Assembly: GCA_950097015.1 (NCBI GenBank) | Contig: CATNEN010000038.1 | Coordinates: 15,122,001 to 15,186,000 of the forward strand | Origin: Macrostomum hystrix | Taxonomy: Eukaryota; Platyhelminthes; Macrostomidae | DNA length: 64,000 nt | Direction of reading: 5' to 3' | In this document: one piece after another, positions 1 to 12,044 of the stretch | How the letters are laid out: each line of letters begins with the position of its first letter | Position numbering within the stretch: the stretch's first letter is position 1 | Position numbers and translations under genes: made by a program | The notes under the pieces: generated by a model | Databases searched by the model: none | Told to the model about the DNA's origin: nothing | Seen by the model: the letters and a program-made list of their open reading frames with translations, nothing else

Positions 1-589
1 GGTCGGCCCCTCCGCTGACCAGAAAGGACATTGCCTCCGATCGGCCTCGAACAGCGGCAAGATGGACTGGACTTTCGCCAGTGCATGTTTGCTGATTTGG
101 GTCCGCAGAAGCAGCCAGAAGAAGTCGCAAGACGTCTATGTGCCCATTTATTGCTGCATGATGCGTGGCGGACCAGCCGTTCTCGTCCTTGGAGTTGGGA
201 TCCGCTCGGGCACCTAGCAGGTAGTGCGCGCATTCAAGATGGCCTCGGGCCGATGCAATGTGAAGTGGCGACCTGCCGACTGCTGTCCGCAGACTCACAT
301 CCGCCTGGCTTTTTGTTAGCAGCCGCACCGATTCTTCGTGATTGCGCCAGCATGCCTCGTGAAGGGCCGTCCTCCCGCGAACGTCCTGAACGTCCAACCG
401 CGCCGGCGCCTCAATCAGCAGCCCAAGGATGGTCGAGTGACCAAGTCGCGCTGCCAAGTACAGGGCTGTCCTGCCATCCTCGTCCTGGCCGTCCAAGCTG
501 ATGCTGCAGTCGTGTAGCAGTCGTTTCACGTCATAGAGTTTACCGTACGTCGCCGCCCTATTGAGCTCCGAAACTCGATGCTGATCCAT
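1..589 (-). CDS. ankyrin-repeat protein, N-terminal part (runs off left edge)
   Basis: An open frame on the minus strand starts at the ATG at 589-587 and stays open for 196 codons to the window edge, so the 3' part is missing. After a short N-terminus (MDQHRVSELNRAATYGK) the protein shows about five consecutive ~33-residue ankyrin repeats. Each has the helix-loop-helix signature: DGRTALYLAARLGH, RGRTALHEACWRNH, VGRSPLHIASARGH, NGWSATHHAAINGH and TGESPVHLAAVRGR. Ankyrin repeats are protein-binding scaffolds, so no enzymatic role can be assigned. The next-best frame is an antisense shadow at 31-501. The start is inferred because the sequence upstream is AT-rich and non-coding. The domain that would name the family must lie to the left of the window. 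Confidence 0.8.
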   Translation of the reverse strand, partial: MDQHRVSELNRAATYGKLYDVKRLLHDCSISLDGQDEDGRTALYLAARLGHSTILGLLIEAPARLDVQDVRGRTALHEACWRNHEESVRLLTKSQADVSLRTAVGRSPLHIASARGHLECAHYLLGARADPNSKDENGWSATHHAAINGHIDVLRLLLAASADPNQQTCTGESPVHLAAVRGRSEAMSFLVSGGAD

Positions 590-1973
590 TAGTAATTAAA
601 ATTCAGTTTTAAATGGAATTTTTGCTTTTATGAAAGCATTACAATTGCAAGCTTCTTCAGCACAGCCGCAAGCACTGACACTTGCTACAGCTAGCGTACA
701 CTTGCTAGAGCAGTCGTCCACTTTTATACTCCATCGGTGTACTCGGTGAAACACGACTGAAGAAACAATAGGAGCGGAAAACTCAACTGTGAAGAATTGA
801 GTGAATCAGTCAGCGGTTTAATTGTCAGAAAGGGACGCGCTCACACTCGCATGCAGCGCGGGTCATTTATATTATTTTATCAGCACGTTGGCATCAATGT
901 ACATATATTATTTGATGTACATACTGGCTAGGATAGGCAGGTAATAAATTGACAACGTGCTCAGGTGTATAGTTTTGCACTAAATGAAAAGTAAGCAGCG
1001 GAGCTCTCACATTTTCTTCCTCAAGGGAGTTTGACGCAAATATAAGCAACAATAGAAATAATAATTTACAAACAGCATTAGAAAATATTATGAGCAAATA
1101 GTATAGAATAGCAGCGAAATACGAGCGAAAAAGCAGCGAAGCAGCGAATAGCAGCGAAAAACCTCGTACATATGAAGGTTCTGATTGTCAGTCACTAGCG
1201 CAAAATCATTGATTAGTCAACTTCAAGCTGCAACCTGTCAGTCCGATTTCGGATCCGCTCGGGGTAGCGCCTCACCGAGCTGCCCGGTGGCTCAGCAGCC
1301 GCTGACGTTGGCATTTTGCGTATAAGGTTGGTTGCTTAATTCCTTGACTCTTGGATTGATTCCTGAATCTAACTATCTAGTTATGAAGTCATTTTGCGCA
1401 TCGAAGTTGAACAATACCTGGGGAAGTGTCGCTTGCTCATGTAGGTTCGTGTGCAGAGAATTCCATGGATAAATAACTGGATAATTGACTGAGAATCGCA
1501 TTTTCTGGAAATCTGAGGTGCCTACATAATTTGAGTATTTTCTTTCTAGGAAAACAGTGCTTGATGTCGATGTTACGAGTACATACACTCAAGTCGATGC
1601 ACAATTAACTCACCAGGCGATTGTACATCTGAAATGCTATTGCCATGATTTATCGAAATTTTATCACAATAATCCCACTAGAAATTTGAGCCACTATAAC
1701 TTTTGTGCCATGCACTAGACAGTTAATCCATCAGACAATTATCCCAACAGACAGTTATCCCACCTCACAATAATCCTAGAAGTAATCATATAAATGTTCT
1801 AAAAGCCAAATCGAATCACGAGTGTTAAGCGCAGTTAATTATATTTACAAAGCGATTAGTAAGTTTATCGTACATATTGGAATGAAAAACGTGCCTTTAC
1901 ATATTATTGTTATTTATCCACACACAATGATACTACATGGACGGTCTAATCAACAAAGGCATTGTAAACACAA
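590..1973. other. intergenic, no gene seen
   Basis: AT-rich spacer between the ankyrin gene start and the CNBD2-like gene end. A short degenerate run of an agcagcgaa-like motif lies at about 1110-1165, and loosely repeated cagacagttatccca-like stretches at about 1715-1770. No coding exon could be supported. Confidence 0.5.
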
Positions 1974-4900
1974 TCAAATCAACGAAGACGCCAGATGGTG
2001 CCGACGACACCGATAGCAGACACCGCCGAGACCCTTGCTGCCGCCGGCGAGGGCCACACTGCGAGCTCTCTGCCGACCAGAAGCCAACTGACAGCTGTCG
2101 AGATCCGGCAGCACCGAGCTCATCTTCTGCAGATCTAGCAGAGCCGCCTTTACATCCTCCGGCAGAGTCTGATTGTTCAGGATGTCCTTCAGCACCGCGG
2201 CGGTGTTCTCGCGTCGTTCAGCCGGCGTCAAGGATTCGACAGCGGAGCGAACCAGCAGCTGACTGCTACGGTGATGCTGCGGCAGCGACTGGCTGTCAGT
2301 TAGGACTGGCGGAAGCCGCGAGCCGGAGCCCCGACCGCCGCCAGCGTTGACCTCTTCTGAATTCGGCGACGCAGCGTGGCCAGCTGCTGTTCTCGAAGTC
2401 GGAGACGAGCCTTCAGCTCCGAGTACTGCTCCAGGGTGTAGGAGGCGGCATGATTGCTCGTCTGCAGTTTGACGCCTTCTGTCGGCTGCTGTGGGTTGGC
2501 GAATGATAGAGGGACCAGATTGAATGATTGAGGGACCAGATTGAATGATTGAGAGACCAGATTGAATGATTGAGAGACCAGATTGAATGATTGAGGGACC
2601 AGATTGAATGATTGAGAGACCAGATTGATTGATTGAGAGACCAGATTGAATGATTGAGGGACCAGATTGAATGATTGAGAGACCAGATTGAATGATTGAG
2701 AGACCAGATTGAATGATTGAGGGACCAGATTGAATGATTGAGAGACCAGATTGATTGATTGAGAGACCAGATTGAATGATTGAGAGACCAGATTGAATGA
2801 TTGAGGGACCAGATTGAATGATTGAGAGACCAGATTGATTGATTGAGAGACCAGATTGAATGATTGAGGGACCAGATTGAATGATTGAGAGACCAGATTG
2901 AATGATTGAGAGACCAGATTGATTGATTGAGAGACCAGATTGATTGATTGAGGGACAAGATTATTGAAGCTAATGGATTATTTACAGAAACAATTTTTTT
3001 GGATTTCGTAGATGCAACTGGTTTCATTCCAAACAGTAAAGAAATAGAAGTTTAAAAAATTGAAATACTAGTTAGAACCAGTTATAAATTATGTTTTGTT
3101 ACAAACAAGCAAGCAAGAAAGCACAGCTGTTGTACCTTATCGCTAGTCCTGGCGTTAATAGGATTTTTGCTAGTCTTTAGCGGTTTCCGCCAGGCAGCAA
3201 TGTTTTCACCTTCTAAAAGCAAAACAAAAAAACGAAACAATTAGGGCACCTTTTTAGATGAAGCCACAAAAATAACAGAACAGTCATGAAATCGATAAGA
3301 CAAACGAAAATGATCACCAGATTAAACTGCTTTAAATGCTTCGATATGCTTATTAAATATTTATATAGACTTTTAGAACTACAAAGGAATTACGAAGGCT
3401 TTATATGCTAACAGCTATTATTATTAAAAGCTAACAGCTAGTTCTGTGTATTTTAGCCAGTGGTAAAATGAAACAGTGTCTAACAGGTTTTAGTAACTGT
3501 CTAACAGGTTTCAATAACTGTCTAACAGGTTTCAGTAGCTGTCTAACAGGTTTTAGTAACTGTCTAACAGGTTTCAATAACTGTCTAACAGGTTTCAATA
3601 ACTGTCTAACAGGTTTCAATAACTGTCTAACAGGTTTCAGTAAATGTCTAACAGGTTTTAGTAACTGTCTAACAGGTTTCAATAACTGTCTAACAGGTTT
3701 CAGTAACTGTCTAGCAGATTTCAATAACTGTCTAACAGGTTTCAGTAACTGTCTAACAGGTTTCAATAACTGTCTAACAGGTTTCAATAACTGTCTAACA
3801 GGTTTCAGTAAATGTCTAACAGGTTTCAGTAACTGTCTAACAGGTTTCAATAACTGTCTAACAGGTTTCAATAACTGTCTAACAGGTTTCAGTAAATGTC
3901 TAACAGGTTTCAGTAACTGTCTAACAGGTTTTAGTAACTGTCTAACAGGTTTCAGTAACTGTCTAACAGGTTTCAGTAACTGTCTAACAGGTTTCAGTAA
4001 CTGTCTAACAGGTTTCAGTAACTGTCTAACAGGTTTCAGTAACTGTCTAACAGGTTTCAGTAACTGTCTAACAGGTTTCAGTAACTGTCTAACAGGTTTC
4101 AGTAACTGTCTAACAGGTTTCAGTAACTGTCTAACAGGTTTCAGTAACTGTCTAACAGGTTTCAATAAATATCGTGCATTTTTGTCTTGTCGATTTCAAT
4201 CTACATCTGTTAATTTACTGCGTTAGTTAATTTTTTTGTTAAAAGCACAAATAATGTTAGAAATAGTTTTAAATGGTTAATTCTTACACGCAAACTGCAA
4301 ACAAACTATTAGATTATTATTTGCAAATAAATAAAATAGAAGAAGCAATTAAATATAGTTTTTTACCCCGACTGGTATCCAGCCCGATAAAATCCTCCTG
4401 CGCTTGCCTGAAAAGAAAATCTACTTTGTATTATTCACAGATTGAAAATTGTAATTTTTTCGGACACTGCGCAGTACCCTACTAAAAGTAGAAATGCGAG
4501 GAAAATAGCAATAAAATTACCGCTGCCCGTCTCGTCCGGCCCGGCTCACAAACGATCCAACTGCGCCAGTTTCAGCTTGTTGAGCAGTGATGAACACCTC
4601 GGCTCCGTCATCGTCCGCCACCTGACCGCCTTCGTCATCATCGTCACTTACGTTGTCATTGTTGGCAAGAAGGCCGCTGAACGCCGTCGTCAAACGGGTG
4701 ATAGTCGGCTGACGGCGTGGTCGCATGCACACCCGGCGACCAGGATAAATTTTGTGATCATCCTGGTGGGGAGACGGCAGGTGGGAATCATCCATGAAAC
4801 CTGTCCATGTGAATAACCTGTATAGTCAGTCTACTTCCCTCCAATCACCTGTGCAGTCCACTTCCCTCCAATCACCTGTGCAGTCCACTTCCCTCCAATC

Positions 4901-7900
4901 ACCTGTGCAGTCTACTTCCCTCCAATCACCTGTGCAGTCCACTTCCCTCCAATCACCTGTGCAGTCCACTTCCCTCCAATCACCTGTGCAGTCTACTTCC
5001 CTCCAATCACCTGTGCAGTCCACTTCCCTCCAATCACCTGTGCAGTCCACTTCCCTCCAATCACCTGTGCAGTCCACTTCCCTCCAATCACCTGTGCAGT
5101 CTACTTCCCTCCAATCACCTGTGCAGTCCACTTCCCTCCAATCACCTGTGCAGTCCACTTCCCTCCAATCACCTGTGCAGTCCACTTCCCTCCAATCACC
5201 TGTGCAGTCCACTTCCCTCCAATCACCTGTGCAGTCCACTTCCCTCCAATCACCTGTACACTCACACTACCCAACCAATCACCTGTACACTTACACTACA
5301 CCACCAATCACCTGTACACTCACACTACCCAACTTATCACCTGTACACTCACACTACCCAACTAATCACCTGTACACTCACACTACCCAACTAATCACCT
5401 GTACACTCACACTACCCAACCAATCACCTGTACACTCACACTACCCAACTAATCACCTGTACACTCACACTACCCAACTAATCACCTGTACACTCACACT
5501 ACCCAACTAATCACGTGTACACTCACACTACCCAACCAATCACCTGTACACTCACACTACCCAACCAATCACCTGTACACTCACACTACCCAACCAATCA
5601 CCTGTACACTCACACTACCCAACCAATCAGTTGTATTTCTCAAATCACCAATACAGTGTACTCTCTCCAATTAGTAACATATTTTTCGCTCAAATCGGAC
5701 GACAGTAGTTGGAATAATAAAAAAACCTTGAGCAGCCCATTCAATGGTAGCCAACCTCATTCCTGAAGCGACTCATCATGGTGACGGGCCTGACAGCCAC
5801 ACCTGCCTTGGTAGCATCGACCCGTCGCAGCCAGTTATCGATGCGACTCTCCAAATTGCTCAGCCGTTCGCTGCTAGTGTCAGCATCTTGAAATTTGCGT
5901 CTCCGTGTAATTCTCTGCGAACTATGCAACGCCGCTGTTGAACCGTCGGGTTGTTCGGCCGATAATTCAGCCCCGTGGTCCACCTGTTCATTGTCTCGAT
6001 CGGGTGAGTCGACAGCCGCGGCAGGCTTCGAGTCCGTCAGCGTTGCCGCTGTCTCATTAGATCGAGTTCTAGTAGTCCCAGCGGCTCTGGACTGTTCTCG
6101 CTTGATTCGGTTCCTATAGAAGACTGTGCCAGGCCCGTAGGGATCAATCAGGGCTCCCCTATTCGGGATGAAATGCGCCACGCTGCCTGATCGAATCGCG
6201 TAGCTCGGCGCCGACGCGGCAGCAGCGGCCGCTTCTCTACGCAGCGCGTCGGCCCGTCTAGCCGCGTTGATTCTGGCGCAGAGGCAGCGAATGAGCGGGA
6301 CTCGAGAGTCCAAAGGCCGACTGGCCCGGTTGGCGAGTTTCGCTCGGGCTCGCTCGGCCAACGCCTCCTGGGTGCGGCCCGGGTTCCGCCTGTTCCTAGC
6401 CAGGCGATCAAAATTCTTCGCGTCCAATAGGAACACGACGGTCGGCTGGGTGCAGACAATTGACTGGGCGTAGGTCGCCAGCTCCATGCCGTGCTCAACA
6501 TCTCCGATGAGTTCTCCTGGTCCGACTAGGGACAGCTCGAGGTGGCGCAACTGCTGCTGCTGATGCTGATGATGATGATGATGATGATGATGCAGATGGT
6601 TGAGGCGTCTGTGAGGTGCTGTTTGAGCTCGCTCATCTAGTCCACTGGATACAGGGATAAATAGGTAACATTAATAATATTGCTGCTGAATAATGAACTC
6701 TAAAACTTTTCTAAGCTTTCAAAATTTTCCTCTCGACACTTTGCACAACACTCGAATGTTGTTTGTCACATTCTGAATAATTAATAATGTTGTCTTACAA
6801 TGAAAACATGCTGCTCGGCCGCGTCTATATTCATAGTCACGAAGCTTAAACAATAGTGTGTTAAGCAAAGTAAAGTAAAGATCCTTTCACTTTCTGTTTG
6901 CCAATGCATCTCATGGAGCATGTCTGTCGTGTCTTATGATGCCTGAACAGGGAGTCAATATATTCTTAGTAGACTTTAAATTAAGGTCCACTAGAAGAAG
7001 AAGGACGGGACACTTGGTTAGCTTCATTCATGTACGAGTAAAATAGTTCTTTATACTCGTTATCAATGTTTTATGTGAAAAAAAACGCGAACAGTTCCTA
7101 TATCGCTAGTGCATAGTCACAGAGCAGAGAGACAAAGTTCTGTCACCTGTCAATCGAGATTCTTCCAACAGCTGTTGCTGTAATGTCGTCTGTTCCAGCA
7201 GCTGGCGTTGAGCTGCTGGCGAATTCTTGAAGTGCCAGCTGCGGATACTGGCTGATGTGCATCGGAATGTTCACCACAACTTTGGCCTGACCGCTGCGAA
7301 AATTAATTGGCAGGTTGGGGCGAATGTGAAAGGTTCTGATTGGCTGCTGAGAATGTACATTACATTCTGTCAGAATCGTAGTAAGGTTGCAACCATGGAA
7401 GCACCACGAAAAGTACATACATTTCTCATTAAATAAAAGTACATTAACTAGACGCAACAAAAAATCTTATCCGTAAACATTACACACAAAATTTGAAGTA
7501 CATTCACTACACGCCCTATGAAACGTACATTTAGTGCACACCAAAGGAAAAGTACATTTATTTTACGCCATTTGAAAGTACACCACATGAAAAGTACTTC
7601 CAGTACGCAAAAAGAATAAATCGATTCGGTACACGCAACATGATAAGTACATGCAATACACACTATATTAAAAGTACATTCACTACGCACCATTTAAAAA
7701 TTACTTTCCGTACACACAATATGAAAAGTACTTTCACTAAGTACCATATTAAAAGTACAATCATTACGGACCATTTAAAAAGTACATTCACAACACACCC
7801 AATGAAAATTAAACTCATCACGCACCACAACAAAAGTACATACATTACGTACCATATTAAAAGTACATTGATTTCGGACCGAATGAAAAGTACATTCACA

Positions 7901-10900
7901 ACGCACGATGTTAAATGTACATTCACCACACACCCAATTAAAATTATATTCATCACGCATAATAAGGAAACTACATACATTACAGACCATATTAAAAGCA
8001 CATTCAGTACACACCTTATTAAAAGTACATTCAGTACACACCATATGAAAAGTACATACATTACAAACCTGATAATGAAATGCAGCCCATCAAGCGGCTC
8101 TCCCTGTTTAACGATGGCCGCGTCGAACGAGAAGTTCTCCTTCCTGAGGCTCATGGCTGCCTGTCGCCTATACTTTGACGGCCAGGAGTCGAAAACGTCG
8201 CAATTGTTGACAAACTCGAAGCGCTCTCTTAGTTCGGCCTCTTGAACAACCTTCAAAGACCGATTGTACAGGCTCCGATTGACTTCAATTAGCTGGGTGG
8301 CTTCGTCAGCAATGATGGAGGCGTTGCGAACGCAGTCCTTGTTGATTAGGGCCAGCTCGCCGAAGCTTTTTCCGGCACCTGGGATTGATCAGCAACTCAA
8401 TCGGTCTTAGATACGAATAAAATTCTAAACTAAAGTCTTCATCTCAAAGAAGACAGCAAGTTAAATCGAACTCAAAGAAGACAACAGCTCAAATCGAACT
8501 CAAAGAAGACAACAGCTCAAACCGAACTCAACGAAGACAACAGCTCAAACCGAACTCAACGAAGACAACAGCTCAAATCGAACTCAAAGAAGACAACAAC
8601 TCAAACCGAACTCAAAGAAGACAACAGCTCAAATCGAACTCAAAGTAGAGAGTTTAATTCAATCGAACTCAAAGAAGACAGCAACTCAAATCGAACTCAA
8701 AGAAGACAGCAACTCAAATCGAACTCAAAGAAGACAACAGCTCAAATCGAACTCAAAGAAGACAACAGCTCAAATCGAACTCAAAGAAGACAACAACTCA
8801 AACCGAACTCAAAGAAGACAACAGCTCAAATCGAACTCAAAGTAGAGAGTTTAATTCAATCGAACTCAAAGAAGACAGCAAGTCAATCGAACTCAAAGAA
8901 GACAGCAACTCAAATCGAACTCAAAAAGACAGCAACTCAAATCGAACTCAAAGAAGACAACAGCTCAAATCGAACTCAAAGAAGACAACAGCTCAAATCG
9001 AACTCAAAGAAGACAACAGCTCAAATCGAACTCAAAGAAGACAACAGCTCAAATCGAACTCAAAGAAGACAACAGCTCAAATCGAACTCAAAGAAGACAA
9101 CAGCTCAAACCGAACTCAAATAAGACAACAGCTCAAACCGAACTCAAAGATAACAACAGCTCAAATCGAACTCAAAGAAGACAACAGCTCAAACCGAACT
9201 CAAAGAAGACAACAGCTCAAATCGAACTCAAAGAAGACAAAAGCTCAAATCGAACTCAAAGAAGACAACAGCTCAAATCGAACTCAAAGAAGACAACAGC
9301 TCAAACCGAACTCAAAGAAGACACGCCAGATCAGCATAACTTCAAGAAGATTCCGATTTCTGCAATCATTTCTGCTAAAGACAACGGTCGTCGATTGACT
9401 TACCAAAGCTCACGATGAAATTGCCGTACTTTGTTCGATCCAGTTCTTTTCTTTCTAAAGCAGCAGCAGCAGCAGCAGCTGCGATGGTGGCCTTGCTGTT
9501 TTTTCTTTTCAGACTGCTCACATTGATAGGTCGCTTCTCTGCTTGTGATGCCTCGTCGACCACGATCTTGGCGTTGGCGTTTTCTGCGTCAGGCACATCG
9601 TCAGGATCGTCAGGCACAGCCTCGGTGTTGATGTACACACTGACGCTGCCGTCCAAGATTATGTAGAAACTGGTTCAACGACAGGTATTGAGGGTCATAT
9701 ATTGTGTGTTGTTAAAAACCGTGATATTCCAAATCACAAGGTGAGATTTGAAAACTTAAATTGAGACTTTTAAATCATGAGGTGAGACTTTGAAATCATG
9801 AGGTGAGACTTTGAAATCATGAGGTGAGACTTTGAAATCATGAGGTGAGACTTTGAAATCATGAGGTGAGACTTTGAAATCATGAGGTGAGACTTTGAAA
9901 TCATGAGGTGAGACTTTGAAATCATGAGGTGAGACTTTGAAATCATGAGGTGAGACTTTGAAATCATGAGGTGAGACTTTGAAATCATGAGGTGAGACTT
10001 TGAAATCATGAGGTGAGACTTTGAAATCATGAGGTGAGATTTGAAGTCATCATGAGAGATTTTTTAGGAACAGAAAATGAAGACCAGGATCTTACCAATC
10101 TCCCAAATCGCCCTGCCTGATGATGATGTCGTCGCGTTTGCACAGACGGAATTCGCAGTTTCTAAGAATGTCCTTAGCAACATCTGAGAGTGGAAGATTT
10201 TGTAGTTAAAGGAATAGAAGAATACAATAAATTACTTCAGGATAAATAATAGCTAAATGAGCCGCAAAGAAAAAGCACGACAAATTCGTGAATTCATAAA
10301 TTGATTAAAAATCATGAAATTCAATAGGAAATTACAGGACATATAACATGGAAATAACGTGTCATAGGAAAGGACACGGTAAGAGAGGAGAGGATAGGAG
10401 AGGACAGGTTAGGAGAGGACAGGTTAGGAGAGGACAGGTTAGTAGAGGACAGGATAGGAGAGGACAGGGTAGGAGAGGACAGGGTAGGACAGGATAGGAG
10501 AGGACTGGGTAGGACAGAGTAAGACAGGATAGGAGAGGACAGGGTAGGAGAGGACAGGGTAGGAGAGGACAGGGTAGGAGAGGACAGGGTAGGAGAGGTT
10601 AAGACAGGATAGGAGAGGACAGGGTAGGACAGGATAGGAGAGGACAGGGTAGGACAGGGTAAGACAGGATAGGAGAGGACAGGGTAGGACAGGGTAAGAC
10701 AGGACAGGAGAGGACAGGGTAGGAGAGGACAGGGTAGGACAGGATAGGAGAGGACAGGGTAGGACAGGGTAAGACAGGACAGGAGAGGACAGGGTAGGAC
10801 AGGGTAAGACAGGATAGGAGAGGACAGGGTAAGACAGGATAGGAGAGGACAAGGTAGGACAGGGTAAGACAGGATAGGAGAGGACAGGGTAGGACAGAGT

Positions 10901-12044
10901 AAGACAGGATAGGAGAGGACAGGGTAGGACAGGATAGGAGAGGACAGGGTAGGACAGGGTAAGACAGGATAGGAGAGGACAGGTTAGTAGAGGACAGGGT
11001 AGGAGAGGACAGGGTAGGAGAGGACAGGGTAGGAGAGGACAGGGTAGGAGAGGACAGGGTAGGAGAGGACAGGGTAGGAGAGGACAGGGTAGGACAGGAT
11101 AGGAGAGGACAGGGTAGGACAGGGTAAGACAGGATAGGAGAGGACAGGGTAGGACAGGGTAAGACAGGATAGGAGAGGACAGGTTAGTAGAGGACAGGAT
11201 AGGAGAGGACAGGGTAGGAGAGGACAGGGTAGGAGAGGACAGGGTAGGAGAGGACAGGGTAGGAGAGGACAGGGTAGGAGAGGACAGGGTAGGAGAGGAC
11301 AGGGTAGGAGAGGACAGGGTAGGAGAGGACAGGGTAGGAGAGGTTAAGACAGGATATGAGAGGACAGGGTAGGACAGGGTAAGACATGATAGGAGAGGAC
11401 AGGGTAGGACAGGATAGGAGAGGACAGGGTAGGACAGGGTAAGACAGGATACGAGAGGACAGGGTAGGACAGGGTAAGACAGGATAGGAGAGGACAGGTT
11501 AGTAGAGGACAGGATAGGAGAGGACAGGGTAGGAGAGGACAGGGTAGGAGAGGACAGGGTAGGACAGGATAGGAGAGGACAAGGTAGGACAGGCTAAGAC
11601 AGGATAGGAGAGGACAGGGTAAGACAGGATAGGAGAGGACAAGGTAGGACAGGGTAAGACAGGATAGGAGAGGACAAGGTAGGACAGGGTAAGACAGGAT
11701 AGGAGAGGACAAGGTAGGACAGGGTAAGACAGGATAGGAGAGGACAAGGTAGGACAGGGTAAGACAGGATAGGAGAGGACAGGGTAGGACAGGATAGGAG
11801 AGGGCAGGTTAGAAGTGGACAGAATAAGAGAGGACAGGATAGGAGAGGAAAAATGCTATTGTTGCTCAAAGTAATGCCTACGTTGTTATAAAGTTTAGCA
11901 AATCTATTGCAACACACACCACATACCCGGCTTAATATTCAGCGGGCACAAATTAAGGAACCAGTCGACCAATTCGGCAACCTCAGAGTCGGTTCGGTTG
12001 TCCGCGGACTTGCTGATGCATTGGACAATATGTCCAAGAGACAT
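1974..12044 (-). CDS. CNBD2: CNBD2-like cyclic nucleotide-binding domain protein, 11 exons
   Basis: Exons on the minus strand: 12044-11927, 10183-10096, 9669-9404, 8378-8069, 7293-7147, 6644-5803, 4800-4521, 4407-4367, 3212-3136, 2488-2352 and 2292-1974. All junctions are GT-AG and keep phase, giving 874 aa. The ATG at 12044 has an in-frame stop just upstream. The first cyclic nucleotide-binding domain (about residues 50-190) shows DIIIRQGDLGD, FYIILDGSVSVY and FGELALINKDCVRNASI, so the phosphate-cassette Glu and Arg are present. It is split by a ~70-residue acidic and Ala-rich insert. A second, degenerate domain follows (FSFDAAIVKQGE to SGQAKVVVNIP, then VGPGELIGD) and lacks the Arg. The tail is basic with a coiled-coil-like stretch (YSELKARLRLREQQLATLR). 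RFEFVNNCDVFDSW resembles the linker of CNBD2, a testis protein needed for sperm in mammals; that assignment comes from family memory. The exon 6 donor at 5803 was chosen by phase; one at about 5751 is possible. The 59-bp last intron is unusually short. Confidence 0.72.
2505..2957. repeat. 21-bp minisatellite in CNBD2-like intron 9
   Basis: About 21 head-to-tail copies of a 21-bp unit (gattgaatgattgagagacc plus a). Scattered variants (gagagacc/gagggacc, gaatgatt/gattgatt) are present. Because 21 is a multiple of three, the minus strand reads as an open frame repeating SIWSLNH; this is not a protein. Confidence 0.95.
3474..4163. repeat. 21-bp minisatellite in CNBD2-like intron 8
   Basis: About 33 copies of a 21-bp unit (tgtctaacaggtttcagtaa plus c), with cagtaac/caataac/cagtaaa variants. 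Copies are most uniform on the right side (about 3920-4160). Both strands are open for ~245 codons only because the unit is divisible by three. Confidence 0.95.
4829..5258. repeat. 27-bp minisatellite in CNBD2-like intron 6 (first array)
   Basis: About 16 nearly identical 27-bp units (tccacttccctccaatcacc followed by tgtgcag). On the transcribed minus strand each unit contains CACAG|GTGATT, an acceptor and donor motif back to back. The array ends close to the real acceptor of exon 7 (4802-4801). Confidence 0.95.
5259..5632. repeat. 29-bp minisatellite in CNBD2-like intron 6 (second array)
   Basis: About 13 copies of a 29-bp unit (actcacactacccaaccaat then cacctgtac). It abuts the 27-bp array and shares its caatcacctgt core, so one array probably grew out of the other. 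Confidence 0.92.
6551..6596 (-). repeat. coding CAT/CAG run (poly-His/Gln) in CNBD2-like exon 6
   Basis: A trinucleotide run at the start of exon 6 encodes about eight His followed by a His/Gln mix and four Gln in the predicted CNBD2-like protein. It sits between the two halves of the second, degenerate nucleotide-binding domain. It looks like a length-variable linker. Confidence 0.8.
7440..8066. repeat. ~27-bp degenerate minisatellite in CNBD2-like intron 4
   Basis: About 23 diverged copies of a unit built on aaaagtacattcactacgca plus ccatatt. Copies differ at many positions, suggesting an older array than its neighbours. It runs right up to the donor side of the intron (exon 4 ends at 8069). 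Confidence 0.88.
8440..9325. repeat. 28-bp minisatellite in CNBD2-like intron 3
   Basis: About 31 copies of a 28-bp unit (aactcaaagaagacaacagc then tcaaatcg). A variant copy with gtagagagtttaattcaat occurs twice (about 8645 and 8845). That points to duplication of a block of roughly 200 bp inside the array. Confidence 0.93.
9735..10045. repeat. 21-bp minisatellite in CNBD2-like intron 2
   Basis: About 14 almost perfect copies of a 21-bp unit (gaaatcatgaggtgagactt plus t), filling most of the 426-bp intron between exons 2 and 3. Confidence 0.95.
10380..11850. repeat. purine-rich 5/15-bp repeat array in CNBD2-like intron 1
   Basis: About 1.47 kb of pentamers aggac, agggt, aggag, aagac and aggat arranged in 15-20-bp higher units. 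One strand is almost pure purine apart from regularly spaced C and T. On the transcribed strand it is pyrimidine-rich. Several false open frames (LSYPVLSYPV-type) arise from it. Confidence 0.95.

Noticed and set aside
2413-5239. Long open frames with peptide repeats (SIWSLNH, LLKPVRQ, DCTGDWREV) that look like repeat proteins
   Set aside because: They are readings through 21- and 27-bp minisatellites inside introns 6, 8 and 9 of the CNBD2-like gene. Both strands are open because the unit is a multiple of three, and there is no independent coding signal.
8440-9325. Regularly spaced repeats resembling a CRISPR array
   Set aside because: The repeats are contiguous with no unique spacers, in a eukaryotic intron. 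The same applies to all other arrays in the window.
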